From contig CM060697.1 of NCBI GenBank assembly GCA_030686995.1, positions 109,004,706-109,068,705 of the forward strand: DNA of 64,000 nucleotides. Direction: 5' to 3'. Under the pieces are notes generated by a model. It made no database searches, was not told the DNA's origin, and worked only from the letters and a program-made list of their open reading frames with translations. A program made the translations under genes and the position numbers. Origin of the DNA: Artemisia argyi (Eukaryota; Streptophyta; Magnoliopsida; Asterales; Asteraceae). Below, piece after piece: positions 35,624 to 46,090 of the stretch. Within the stretch, counting starts at the first letter, position 1; each line of letters begins with the position of its first letter.

Positions 35624-36499
35624 TTTCTTGGGTCATTGAAGTATCTAAATCTGAGTTATAGCAAGCTTGTTACAATCGGTGGCTTTAAGGAGCTACCTGC
35701 ACTTGAGAGGTTGATACTTACAAGATGCGAAAGTTTGACTCATGTTTGTGAATCAATTGGTGAATGTGGTAGCCTTGTTGTTCTAAATTTGAGCTATTGC
35801 AGTAAGCTTAAGTCTCTTCCAATCACCTTTAGCAAGTTAAAAAATGTTACAGTTCTAACGTTAGACGGCTGCGGTGCTGGCTTATTTATGAAGGAGATGA
35901 AGCATATGAAGTTGCTGAATGTGCCTAACAAAGATAGCGTTAGCAAAAAATTGCAGGCGTTTTTCTCTTCCATCACAAGATTAGTACCGAATACTCAAAA
36001 ATCAATCTCACTTTGTTTGCCATCATCACTAGTAACCTTGTCTCTAACAAACAATAACATATCTAGTGAATCCTTCCCGGTGGACTTCAGTAGCATGTCA
36101 ACGTTGAAGAACTTATATCTAGACTGTAATCCAATTGATTCCATACCTGATTGCCTAAAAAGCCTTAGTAGGCTTGAGGTACTCAGTGTTGGAGGATGTG
36201 CTATGTTGAAGTCAATTTTATGCCCTCCAGGTACAATCAAACGTTTGTATGCAGAAGACTGTGATTTACTTAAGAAAATAACACTCCATCAAGATATGTC
36301 AGCACCACCACTCATCTGTTTTTGTAATTCAGCCTCCCTGACTGAAATTGAAAGTATTTTGAAAATCCAAGATTTAGCACAAGTTGATAACGAGATAATA
36401 TGTAGCTTGGGGTGGACAGATATACATTATGTGAAAGATTATGAGGTGGAGATTATTGGTTTAATGGGAGGTTTTGAATCAAAGAGACTTCCGGTCAAG
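35624..36499 (+). CDS. TNL exon 4: main LRR block
   Basis: 292 open codons with regular LRR units such as LKYLNLSYSKLVTIGGFKEL, LERLILTRCESLTHV, LVVLNLSYCSKLKSLP, LKNLYLDCNPIDSIPDCL and LEVLSVGGCAMLKSI, followed by the post-LRR segment YAEDCDLLKKI. It ends at a GTATTA donor. Confidence 0.82.
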
Positions 36500-36590
36500 G
36501 TATTATCTCAGTCTTTGTGTTTTTTCTTTCCGTATCTCTTTATGTTTTCAAATATGCAAGAACGTCATGCAAATTGGTTTCTATTTGCAG

Positions 36591-37206
36591 ATGTTATACG
36601 AATTTGGAATATTCAGTACATGTTTTCCAGGAAATGAAGTTCCGAAGTGGTTTGCTCATAGAAGCAATGGGTCATCAATATCATTCACCATGCCATCATC
36701 TTCCGAGAACAAAATGATTGAAGGAATAAATATATGCTTTAGGCATACATTTTTGGATGACTCTTCGATTAGTTATATATCAACAAAAGTAGAGAATATA
36801 ACAAAAGATCGTTCCTGGAAATACCATGGTTATATGGCTGCTAGAGGGTATGCTCATAATGAAGATATTTGTTTGGTTAAGCCATTGGATGTTTGGGAAC
36901 AATGAGCTTGAAGTTGGTGATGAAGTTCGTGTTACCATAACTGACCAAGAGGAACTTGGTTGTGCAATTATAACTGAGTGTGGAATTAGTCCTGTGTACA
37001 GTGATAGAGACAAAGAGAGCGTTGATCCTTTGAGTTATTATAAGTCGTGGAAACGTTTCATTCGTGGAGATCTGTCTGCTATTGGAAAGACATCAAGAAG
37101 ATACTACTTAAGCAATGATCAAGTTTGTCCTGGTCCCTACCAATTCAAAAGATTATTCTGTTCTGAAAAGAGATTCAAAAAGAGCCTTGACGATATACCT
37201 ATATAA
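36591..37206 (+). CDS. TNL exon 5: C-JID (post-LRR) domain, frameshifted
   Basis: Begins after TTTGCAG with MLYEFGIFSTCFPGNEVPKW, the CFPGNEVPxWF signature of the C-terminal jelly-roll/Ig-like domain, and SISFTMP. Near 36870 the frame jumps by +1; the new frame reads WLSHWMFGNNELEVGDEV and CGISPVYSD and ends at 37206. The 616-nt length (a multiple of three plus one) agrees with a single-base insertion. Confidence 0.8.
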
Positions 37207-37311
37207 ATGTATAATGACATCTCCCCTCCCTCAAACCAAGTCATGCTCCGAGCCTAAAAACAATTTTACACACTAGAAAATCACAAATACAAACAACTGG
37301 TCTTTCACTAT

Positions 37312-37769
37312 CAGTGACGAAGCCAGGATTGTATGTAAGGGTGGGCCAAATTTCAATCTAGCATTTAACGTATAAAATGTCGTCATGATAAAATAAAACT
37401 AGAAATTGTGTAATAAAACTTTGATATAAAATTAGGGCTAAAATGTAACAAATATATGTTCAAATCAATCTGAAGCATCTAACAACTGATAATGCCTTTA
37501 CATACATGTGAAAAACAAAAGTAAGGATATAAAAAATATGTAAATTAGCACTTTCAAGTTTGAATTAATGTAAGGTTATAATACATGTGTACGTGCTGCA
37601 ATCAAATCATCTCCATTTATATATAAGCTTTAACCATGTTAGAAATTTTGGGTGGGCCAAATTATCAATTAATGGATATTTTAAAATTTTTAGTATAAAA
37701 TATGTAGCAACACTTAGAATTTGAGGGTGGGCCTTGGCCAACCCAAAGATAAGTGTGGCTCCGTCCCTG
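37312..37769. mobile_element. hAT-type MITE (CAGtGGCGGA family), 458 bp
   Basis: Left end CAGTGACGAAGCCAGG; right end, complemented, CAGGGACGGAGCCACAC. Perfect 8-bp target duplication TTCACTAT at 37304-37311 and 37770-37777. GGTGGGCC words lie near both ends (37341, 37652, 37726). No ORF. It sits 105 bp after the NLR stop. Confidence 0.9.
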
Positions 37770-38239
37770 TTCACTATTACCAGCCCTCTGCCGCTATATC
37801 TTATGTTTTCGGCTGTACTAGTCGATGGTTTCCATAAATGCTATTTTGATGTTCCATTGTGTTAGATCTAAAGGTTTTTCGCCTATGTTTTCTTAGATAT
37901 AAAGGGTTTGATCTTTCTTTGAACTGATTTGGTGTTACAACTAAATTTTTTGTATATATTGTGCTCGATCTGTTATCGTATTTGTTTTTTTTTTGTACGA
38001 ATGATATTATTTTTGTTGTTACTTTCATTATGTTTTCGAGTTTTTTTTTTCGAGAACAGAAATGATAGGTAAAGAAGAGTAAAGAAAAGAAGTGGAATGA
38101 AAAGAAAGTAGCATTTATATTTCATGTTCTGAAGTTAAAAGGAAATGGAAGAAAAATAAACAAAGTCGTGTTTTCGAGTTGATAGAAAAAGAAAGGAAAA
38201 AAGACAAAAGTTACGGTTAATCCTATTTAAACATAAAAA

Positions 38240-38644
38240 CAACGTTTTGAAACCCGGGTCGACCCGGCCGGTCGAACCGGTCGGACCGGAACCCGGTCAA
38301 AAAACGGGTTGTTTTGACCCGGGTTTCTAAAACCGGGTCAACCGGTGTGACCCGCCGGGTTTTGAGTGACCCGGGTTTTGAAACCCGGCCGGGTTTGGAT
38401 TTTCCCTATATATATATATTTTTTTTTTTTTTTTTTTTAAATTTAAATTTTGACTCTTTTTTATTTATTTGTCATTATTAAGGTGCTATTTTTGTTTGAT
38501 ATGACTTTCTTATGGTGTTTATTCACTCATATTTGTACGTAAAATCGATTTTTGAAAATGTGCGTAAAACCGGGTCTAACCGGGTTGACCCGGTGACTCG
38601 GTAACTCGGCCGGGTCGATCCCAAACCCGGGTTTCAAAACATTG
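38240..38644. mobile_element. hAT-type MITE rich in CCGGGT, 405 bp
   Basis: Nineteen-base terminal inverted repeats with one mismatch (CAACGTTTTGAAACCCGGG against CAATGTTTTGAAACCCGGG) and an 8-bp target duplication CATAAAAA (38232-38239, 38645-38652). The subterminal regions are packed with CCGGGT / ACCCGG words in both orientations, far more GC-rich than the surroundings. The centre (38400-38570) is AT-rich. Confidence 0.85.
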
Positions 38645-38652
38645 CATAAAAA

Positions 38653-39228
38653 GACGTATATGATAGTAGATATATAAAATAATGAAGGTTATGTTGGTTA
38701 TTTTATAACAAAAAGTTTAGGTAGTTTAGGTGTAAATTTGATTCCATACAAATCCGACCATATTTGGGCGGAAACTTTTGAAGGAAAAAACCTATAAATT
38801 TTCCTATCTATTAACTTTTTTTTAGATCAACTAGAGAACACAATAATTTTTGTATTTTCTTCCATTTTCTTTTCTTTTCTTCCAAAATAAAACTCTAGAA
38901 CACAACGTTTGTGTTAGTTCTTCAAGTTTCGTGGCTACTTTTGTTTGCGGGAAAAGTTCTTTTATTTTATTTTATCAGGAATGTTGTGCAGTTCTTTGTA
39001 TTTTTGTTTATTTTTAGTGTTAATTCCATATATAATCAATTTAAAGAATAAAATTCTTTACTTACCCAATCAAAGTTTATAATGTCATATAAACCCAACT
39101 TAAACATCATATTTGTCATATTTACCCATTTGATTATAAAATCTAATTAAAAGGAATTTCCATCAAATAAAATTCCAGTTATACCCTTAAACTCAATAAA
39201 GTTTGCTTGATATTTCGTCTGCAAGACT
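38653..39228. other. Intergenic, no gene seen
   Basis: AT-rich non-coding sequence between the CCGGGT element and the segmental duplication; nothing is recognised. Confidence 0.4.
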
Positions 39229-40350
39229 GCAAAGTTAGACACAACCGTCCCAAAAGATGAAATAATATTTGATACAGCTGTTAAGAAAACCAAGCCGAGC
39301 CACTAGCAGAGTACGCCCTTCCCATGTGTCAAAACCAAGCCGAGCCACTAGCAGAGTAAGCCCTTCCAAAGCCAAACCAAAAGCCTTCTTAAACCGTTTC
39401 TAAAACTTTTTTCTTTTCTTTCTGTAGTAATGTAATCAAACTAACTTGTAACAAAAAATGTGAATCTATAATAGTTGTTCATTCTGTGTGTACTTTCTTT
39501 TAACCACGCAAATTTATGAATAATTGTGTGGCTTAGAGAGCATCTACAATGGAAAAACCTTTAAAGACTTTTTGCATTTAATGCATTTAATGCAAAATGC
39601 ATTTAATGACTAAAGCTTTGAGCAAAGACTTGAGGTTCACCAAGTCTTTGAAGAAAAGCTTTTCAAAAAGCTTTTGAAGCAATGCAAAAAACCTCATAAA
39701 ATGACTTTTTGAAATAGTAAAAAGCTTTTAAAAGCTTTACCCATTGTGGATGCTCTAATAGTTGCGATAAAGAGTTGTATTGTACCATAAACAATACGGC
39801 AGTTTTTTCTATTGAATGACTTCTGCAACCTTCTAAATTTTTCTTGAAACTAAGATGAGATGAATGAAGTACAAGGTAATTGAGGATCTTCTGTAATGAA
39901 TTTATGTACTTTTGTTCAAAACTTATGCAATTTTTTTGTATGGATGGAAGGTAGTGAGTGACCATATCTTTATCTCTTGGTTTCCCCCTTCCCAAGCCCA
40001 TCTGTGTCTGATAATTCAATTTTCAAACCAATAACAATATTAGTTGTGACACTTGCTAATACACATTCCATTCACTTTCTAGTCATACCCATAAAGTGTC
40101 ATCCCCTAACAAACCAAAATGCCCCCAGATTTCTGACACAAGGGGTTGAAGTCAAACAATCAACATTTTTTTGAAACTGAACAAAGGACATAATCTGATA
40201 AGGCAAAGCAATAGGTTTGAACATTTTCAAAGATCATCCAACATAAGTTATCAGTTGCATGACGATTGAAATATGTGGAAGATAGTTTCCTAACATAAGA
40301 ATGCGTGTGTCCAAATCAGCAAGCAAAATAACAGTTTAACCATCAAATAT
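39229..40350. repeat. Segmental duplication, copy 2 (pair with 24218-25401)
   Basis: Direct-orientation partner of 24218-25401, about 15 kb away. A short internal repeat of CCAAGCCGAGCCACTAGCAG (39290 and 39333) is specific to this copy, as is the MITE at 39537-39756. Confidence 0.88.
39537..39756. mobile_element. MITE with AGAGCATCYACAATGG termini, 220 bp
   Basis: Termini AGAGCATCTACAATGG and, complemented, AGAGCATCCACAATGG differ at one base. The interior is made of AAAGCTTTT / AAAGACTTT / TGCATTTAATG words. The paralogous site in copy 1 (24795-24815) does not contain it. The superfamily is unclear because the target duplication is ambiguous. Confidence 0.7.
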
Positions 40351-40649
40351 TTCTGAATAACGCAGGGTCCAAAATAAGTAAAGAATCTCCCTTCAAGAAA
40401 CTTCAAAAGCCTGAGAAAACAAATGAATTTGAGCAATTATCAGAAACATTTATATCGGATATCAAGCAATCATCATAAACCTTAATAAAAGATAACAATC
40501 ACAAGACATAAGTAGCACTGTAGCGATACCCTATTTGCAAGCATACGGTATTTCCTAACAAGAATATGTTTATAGTCAAAGACTCAAAGGATAAAAAAAA
40601 TCCCCATATCCTAGATAAATCACCAATAATGTACTAATTTGTTTTTCGG

Positions 40650-42010
40650 AATTTAGAACCTATATTTCCTTTTGTGGTTAAATGATTTAACAAGTTTCTG
40701 GTTGCTGGCCGAAGAAAGGGATAAATAGCAAAAGAAACCCAACACAACTGCAAACCAATTCAAAAAAGTATTCAACCAACTCAAATACTGGCCACTAACC
40801 CAAAAAAATATAAATTCTTTTTGTGAGGTAGAATATATAAGAGAAATCAATGATACGAGTCAAGGAAAAAGAATGACTAAGAATACGAACAATGCTTGTA
40901 GACGAGAACTTTGAGAAACCAAAAAACTTCAGCTACAATCCAACTAAAACAGCAAAATCAAGACATTCACAAGAATAGCCTAAACAAATCGCATAACTAC
41001 ACTCTACAACCTTGAGAGACCAACAAACAAAGTCTATATACAATTCTGAATCATGTAATTCCATTCGTGTTTTGAAGATCCTCATTAATGCCGCATAGAT
41101 GAAAGTGCATAAAAAGGATATGAACTTTAAGCAAGCGCTCACTTAATGAACCTTCATAATAACATTTGAAAAGGTTAAATCTATTTATAATCAAACCTAC
41201 ATGAGATCTCATCCTGGAAAATTGCGATGGTTTCTCAATTTACCGTTTACACTATTTCTACTCACCTTTCTTCCATCTGATATACTTGTCAAACCAAACA
41301 AGGCTAAAGAATATTTTCAAAATTCTCTGAACTATACTTGGATCAAGCTTATATGTTATGAATATATGATGAAATTACATAGAGAAATATGGAGCCTAGC
41401 TTAAGAGCAAACATTAAGGTGTTCCTTTTTATATAAAGAGACTAACAAGATTATTTCAATGACTAGTTGGCTCATGGATAAATTATAAGAAATATATCTT
41501 GAGTTGAAACACTCGTCCTTTTTATTGAGTTGCTGTGAGCTAAAAAAAATATATATATAATAAAATAAAATAAAATAAAATAAAATAAAAACATGATAAT
41601 ACTATTTTTCGGTTTCATGCATATTTTTGGTCAATTTTTAGAAGGCAGTTTGGAAATGAGTAAAGGTACATGGAGATAAGATGTAAAACTTGAAAAAAAT
41701 AATTCTATGATTCAGGAATGAAATATAAAACTTATACGGAGTATTAGAAAGGAGAGAAAAGTCACCTAAGAGACGGTCTTTGGTTTGTCATTAGATCCAG
41801 CACTAGAGGAATCGCCGACCCACTCAATTCCTTCAACATCGAGTTTAGTCCCGACCCAATTCAATCAGTTGTTGGCGCTTTTTTTTGGGCTGGTGGGTCG
41901 TTATCCGCTGGCCTTTTACCCATATGACTACTTGGTTCTGAATCCATCCCTCCTCTTTTACCCATATCACTGAATAGAAGAAATTTAATTCACCAAACAC
42001 TGTTTTTAAG
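40650..42010. repeat. Tandem duplication unit A (pair with 42090-43800)
   Basis: Shares with unit B, in order, AACAAGTTTNTNGTTGCTGG, TCTATATACAATTCTGAATC, ACTTGGATCAAGCTTATANG, AGAGCAAACATTAAGGTGTT and GGTCTTTGGTTTGTCATT. On the minus strand the right end reads MGKRPADNDPPAQKKA then a stop. It lacks the hAT insert and the 54-bp repeats of unit B. An (ATAAA)n stretch lies at 41553-41590. Confidence 0.8.
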
Positions 42011-42934
42011 TTATCTTTTGCATGGAAAGGCAGAATTTGGGAAGGAAACTTCAAATAAATCAGGAGGGAATAATATCTAATACTAATTTAGAAACTAGAT
42101 TTCATTTTGTGGTTAAAGTATCTAACAAGTTTTTTGTTGCTGGCTGAAGAAAGGGTTAAATAGTAAAAATCCCAACACAGCTGCAAACCAATTCAAAGAA
42201 AGTATCCGATCAACTCAAATACTTGACAGAACCTGATAAAGACAAGGGACACTAACTAAAAATGAAAATCTTCTAGTTAGGTAGAAAAAGAATGACTATG
42301 AGTACAAACAATCAAAGACGAGAACTTTGGGGAACCAAAAACATCAGCCAGCTAAAACAAGACAAGAATAGCCTAAACAAATCACATAACTACACTCTAC
42401 AACCTCGAGAAACCAACAAACAAAGTCTATATACAATTCTGAATCATGTATTCCATTCGTGTTTCAAGATCCTCATTAATGCGGAGATGAAAATGCGTAA
42501 AAAGGTAATGAACTTTAAATAAGTGTTCACTTAAAGGAACGAGCCCTCATAATGATCAAATAAGGGTAAGGAACTTTTGAAAAGGTTAAATCTATTTATT
42601 ATCAATCTCCTGGAAAAAGGCCATGGTTTCTAAAATTTACTATCATTTACACTATTTCTACTCACCCTTACTCCATCAGGTATACTTGTCAAACCAAACA
42701 ACGATAAGCGAATATATTCAAAATTCTCTGAAGTATACTTGGATCAAGCTTATACGTTATGAACTTACGATGAAATTACATAAGGAAGTTATGGAGTCTA
42801 GCTAAAGAGCAAACATTAAGGTGTTCGTTTTATATTAAGAGACAAACATGATTATTTTATTGACTTGTTGGGCTCATGCATAAATTATAACTATATCTTG
42901 AGCTCAAGCACTCGTCCATTTTTTAAGTTGCGGA

Positions 42935-43214
42935 CAGTGGCGGACCCAGGATTTTAAAAGGCGGGGGGCAAAAAAATTTTTTTTGATAAAATTCGTGATG
43001 CACTTTAATAAAAAGGTTATAATATTATTTTTTTTACACTAAAAACTAAGGTTTTTACATTTTTGGCTTCAAGGTGGGGGGCAATTTGATTTTTTTGGGG
43101 GGTGCACTTTAATAAAAAGGTCTAAAAAATTTTTTTTTACACTAAAATCTTATACTTTTCGGCGAATCGTGGAGGGCACCGCCACCCCAAACCTTATACT
43201 TGGGTCCGCCCCTG
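42935..43214. mobile_element. hAT-type MITE (CAGtGGCGGA family), 280 bp
   Basis: Left end CAGTGGCGGACCCAGGA; right end, complemented, CAGGGGCGGACCCAAG. Perfect 8-bp target duplication GTTGCGGA at 42927-42934 and 43215-43222. The paralogous place in unit A (about 41528) reads GAGTTGCTGTGAGCTA without an insert, an empty-site counterpart. Confidence 0.92.
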
Positions 43215-43449
43215 GTTGCGGATGAGCTTAGAAAATGCATATATGTTCATGATTAGACAAGGCAGTTTGGAAACTGTAAAACTTGAAAAATACACATATA
43301 AGATTCAGGAACAAAATATAAAACTTACATTAGGAAGGAGAGAAAAGTCACCTAGAGACAGTCTTTGGTTTGTCATTGGATTTACCATCAGAGGAATCTC
43401 CGGCCCATTCTATTTGTTCATGATCAGTTTCTGCATCACTATCATTATC

Positions 43450-43700
43450 GGAATATCCAACCCATTCATCATCAGAGGAGGATGACACCTTACTTTTATC
43501 ATTATGGGAATATCCTGCCCATTCATCATCAGAGGATGAAACCTTACTTTTATCATTATCGGAATATCCGGCCCATTCATCATCGGAGGATGAAACCTTA
43601 CTTTTATCATTATCGGAATATCCAGCCCATTCATCATCAGAGGATGAAACCTTACTTTTATCATTATCGGAATATCCGGCCCATTCATCTGAGGATGAAT
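43450..43700 (-). repeat. 54-bp coding-type minisatellite (18-residue acidic repeat)
   Basis: GGAATATCC recurs at 43450, 43507, 43561, 43615 and 43669, so spacing is 57, 54, 54 and 54. On the minus strand every unit stays open in one frame and encodes EWAGYSDNDKSKVSSSDD with few changes. The nearest ATG (43769, MGKRPADSDPP) is one base out of frame with this reading because of a shorter A-run than in unit A. No known family is assigned. Confidence 0.8.
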
Positions 43701-44287
43701 CATCACTATCATTAGCGGAACATGCTTTTTTCTGGCTGGTGGGTCACTATCTGCTGGTCTTTTACCCATATATGACTGAATATATAGAAGAACTTTACAA
43801 ACCCTAACACCAGGAGTGAAGCCAGAAATTTTGGTTAGCTAGGGGGGTAAACAAATTGCGTACGTAGGAAGTTTTTAGTTAAGCATGTACGTGTTTTCAA
43901 GATATTGCTTTGCATGGAAAGGAAACTTAAAAAATAATTGTTTAAATACGTTTCTTCCATATTTATATTAGATCAAGTTCAAAAAAATAAAATAATAGTA
44001 ATATATATTTATATTAGATCATAATAACTAATTGGGCTTTTATAATACGCTTCTTTCCAATGTTATGAATAATTGCGATCGAGGTTTAGTACACAGTCAA
44101 TGAGGATTATGATAAAATGATCATGTTTTATCAAACAATCAAAATCAGAATCAAAGTATGAATATATATAAAGCGGATGAACCTGATGTTAATTACATTA
44201 GAATAAATAAGTCTGCAATTTCCGCCCCTTGTTATTGTTGTATGCGATTATTTGGTTGGATACAGTGTCAAGCATCAATATGATGGT

Positions 44288-44670
44288 CAGGGCCGTAACT
44301 AAAAAAACGCCCCTTATAGAATAATATGCTAGTAAAACAACCATTATCGATGCCAAAAATAAAGTTACAAGTAGAAGTTTTACCTTAAAATAGCCAAAAC
44401 AAATGATGTATAGATTGATTGTATCACTGTTCCGAGTAGTTTTTCTTTTCTTTTCTTTTCTTCTTTTCTTGTTTGAGGGATACTGGGAGTCGATGTATAG
44501 GTTTTTCACAAATGATGTATAGATAAATCGTATCTGCTTATAATCTTTCTTTCCTTCTATTGGGCTTTAAGGCCTGTACAATGTATATGGGTTTTTTACA
44601 ACTTTGGTGCCTCTTCAAATAATGGGCCCTGGGCAGTGGCCCATGTCACCCCTGTTAATATCCGGGCCTG
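44288..44670. mobile_element. hAT-type MITE in the TM9SF relic, 383 bp
   Basis: Left end CAGGGCCGTAACTA; right end, complemented, CAGGCCCGGATATTA. Perfect 8-bp target duplication ATGATGGT at 44280-44287 and 44671-44678. Removing it in thought rejoins the codons for Tyr-Asp-Gly-Glu-Trp of the TM9SF frame, so it inserted inside an exon. The ends differ from the CAGtGGCGGA family. Confidence 0.9.
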
Positions 44671-45324
44671 ATGATGGTGAATGGACGAACAAGACCCGCC
44701 TAACGACCTGTGATGGCCCATGCAAAACGGATAGTCACGAGCTCTGATCCTCCACAAGAGGTTGAAAATAAGAAGGAAATAATCTTTACCTACGTACAAT
44801 GTCGATTTCCAGGTTAGTCTTAGGTTAAACATATCATTCTCTTACCAGGACCCTCTTCGTAATTCCAACCAATATTGTTCATTTTTTTTATGATTGCAAT
44901 TTTTCAATATCCAGGAGAGTGATATTAAATGGGCATCCAGATGGGATACTTATCTTCTAATGGCAGATGATATGATCAAGTTCACTGGTTTTGATCAATT
45001 GTCAACTCCGATCCCTTATGATTGTGCTTTTCCTATCGGGTATATATGGTGGCTATGATCATGTTAAGAACACTTTATCGTGACATTTCCAAATACAACC
45101 AATTAGAAACAGTAGAAGAGGCCCAGGAAGAAACTGGATGGAAGCTTGTTCATGCATGGAGACGTTTTCCTAACCCCCCCCCCCCCCCCCCCCCCCCCCA
45201 GTTAACTCAGATATGTTGGAACCGGTGTTCAGTTCTTTGGTATGATTTTAATCGCCATGATTTTTGCTGTACTCGGGTTTCTTTCTCCATCTAACCGAGG
45301 TGGGCTCATGACTGCCCTTCTTCT

Positions 45325-46090
45325 CAGGGGCGGAGGGAAGCTTTGGCTACCTGTGGCACGTGCCACATATGGGTAGGCCATGGCAAGCAGAGAATTTTCA
45401 TAAAAAAATTTTGTGTCGGCTGATTATACGTTTGTGCCACATATGCTGTTATGGCGGTTATGCACTATCTCACTATTTATTCCTAAAACCCAATATCAAA
45501 ACACCTAAACAAGCCATGAACTGAAGCCCTGAAGCCCATAAGCCCATTTAGTTATAAAAGAGAAAATCAATAACGAACTAGAGCCCAAGTACTAAGTATG
45601 TAACCAGCTTTTGCCAATTGTAGTCTCTCTTTTTTTTAATAGAAAAAAACGATTCATTGTCATCACTGATAACTTCTTACTTCTTTGTGGCCATAAAAAA
45701 GCAACGCATAAGGATTATAACTAGGGTTGGCTTCATGATCTTTTTTGTCAAGTGACGAACTAGACAGCTTGTTTCATAAGAACATGACTTTTGATATTTG
45801 TGTTTTCTTTAAGGTTTTGGATTAAAGATTCTTAGGATTTTTGAACCATGCTCTAGTTTGTAGCATAGAGAAAGAAGTATTCATCAATGTGAATAATGAA
45901 GATGTGATGAAGCGCTTCTAATCCATGAGAGATCAAAAGGGTAAATTAATTTAGGTCGATCGAGGTAACTTTGTTAACTTATATATATAAGTTGTGTAAC
46001 TATAGTACTTTTTATCCTATTTAAGTTAGAACTTGATGTAAAAAATATTTTTTGTGCCACACATAAGTGAATTTCCTGGCTCCGCCACTG
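45325..46090. mobile_element. hAT-type element (CAGtGGCGGA family), 766 bp, in the TM9SF relic
   Basis: Left end CAGGGGCGGAGGGAAGC; right end, complemented, CAGTGGCGGAGCCAGG. Perfect 8-bp target duplication CTTCTTCT at 45317-45324 and 46091-46098. It is the longest of the family here, with no meaningful ORF. GTGCCACATATG-type words occur near the left end. Confidence 0.92.

Larger units (their letters stand above)
33047..37206 (+). pseudogene. TIR-NBS-LRR (TNL) immune receptor with C-JID, broken by one stop and one frameshift
   Basis: A five-exon gene: 33047-33558, 33918-35043, 35135-35536, 35624-36499 and 36591-37206, with GT/AG junctions at every boundary. In order it encodes TIR, NB-ARC, LRR and a C-terminal jelly-roll/Ig-like domain, as in plant TNLs that sense pathogen effectors. 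An intact version would be about 1,176 residues. A TAG at 34750-34752 replaces what should be a Leu codon in ...FDS(L)PSVCKELF, cutting the product to 448 aa (TIR plus most of NB-ARC). A single extra T near 36870 shifts the last exon. All other frame is preserved, so decay is recent, or the short TIR-NB protein may still be made. Confidence 0.9.
42090..43800. repeat. Tandem duplication unit B
   Basis: Second unit of the pair, longer because of a 280-bp hAT MITE and a 54-bp repeat array. Its minus strand starts with the same kind of MGKRPAD peptide as unit A, so the pair may derive from a small gene read leftwards; I do not recognise the gene. Confidence 0.8.

Noticed and set aside
43450..43700. 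Regular repeats that might be read as a CRISPR array
   Set aside because: Units are contiguous 54-bp coding-type repeats without spacers, in a plant nuclear context.
43365..43715. Plus-strand His/Tyr-rich repetitive frame
   Set aside because: The same 54-bp repeat read on the wrong strand; the minus-strand acidic reading is more plausible, and neither is proven.
44198..44509. Minus-strand 103-codon frame with a hydrophobic stretch
   Set aside because: It runs across the hAT element boundary and the TM9SF relic, so it is chimeric chance sequence.
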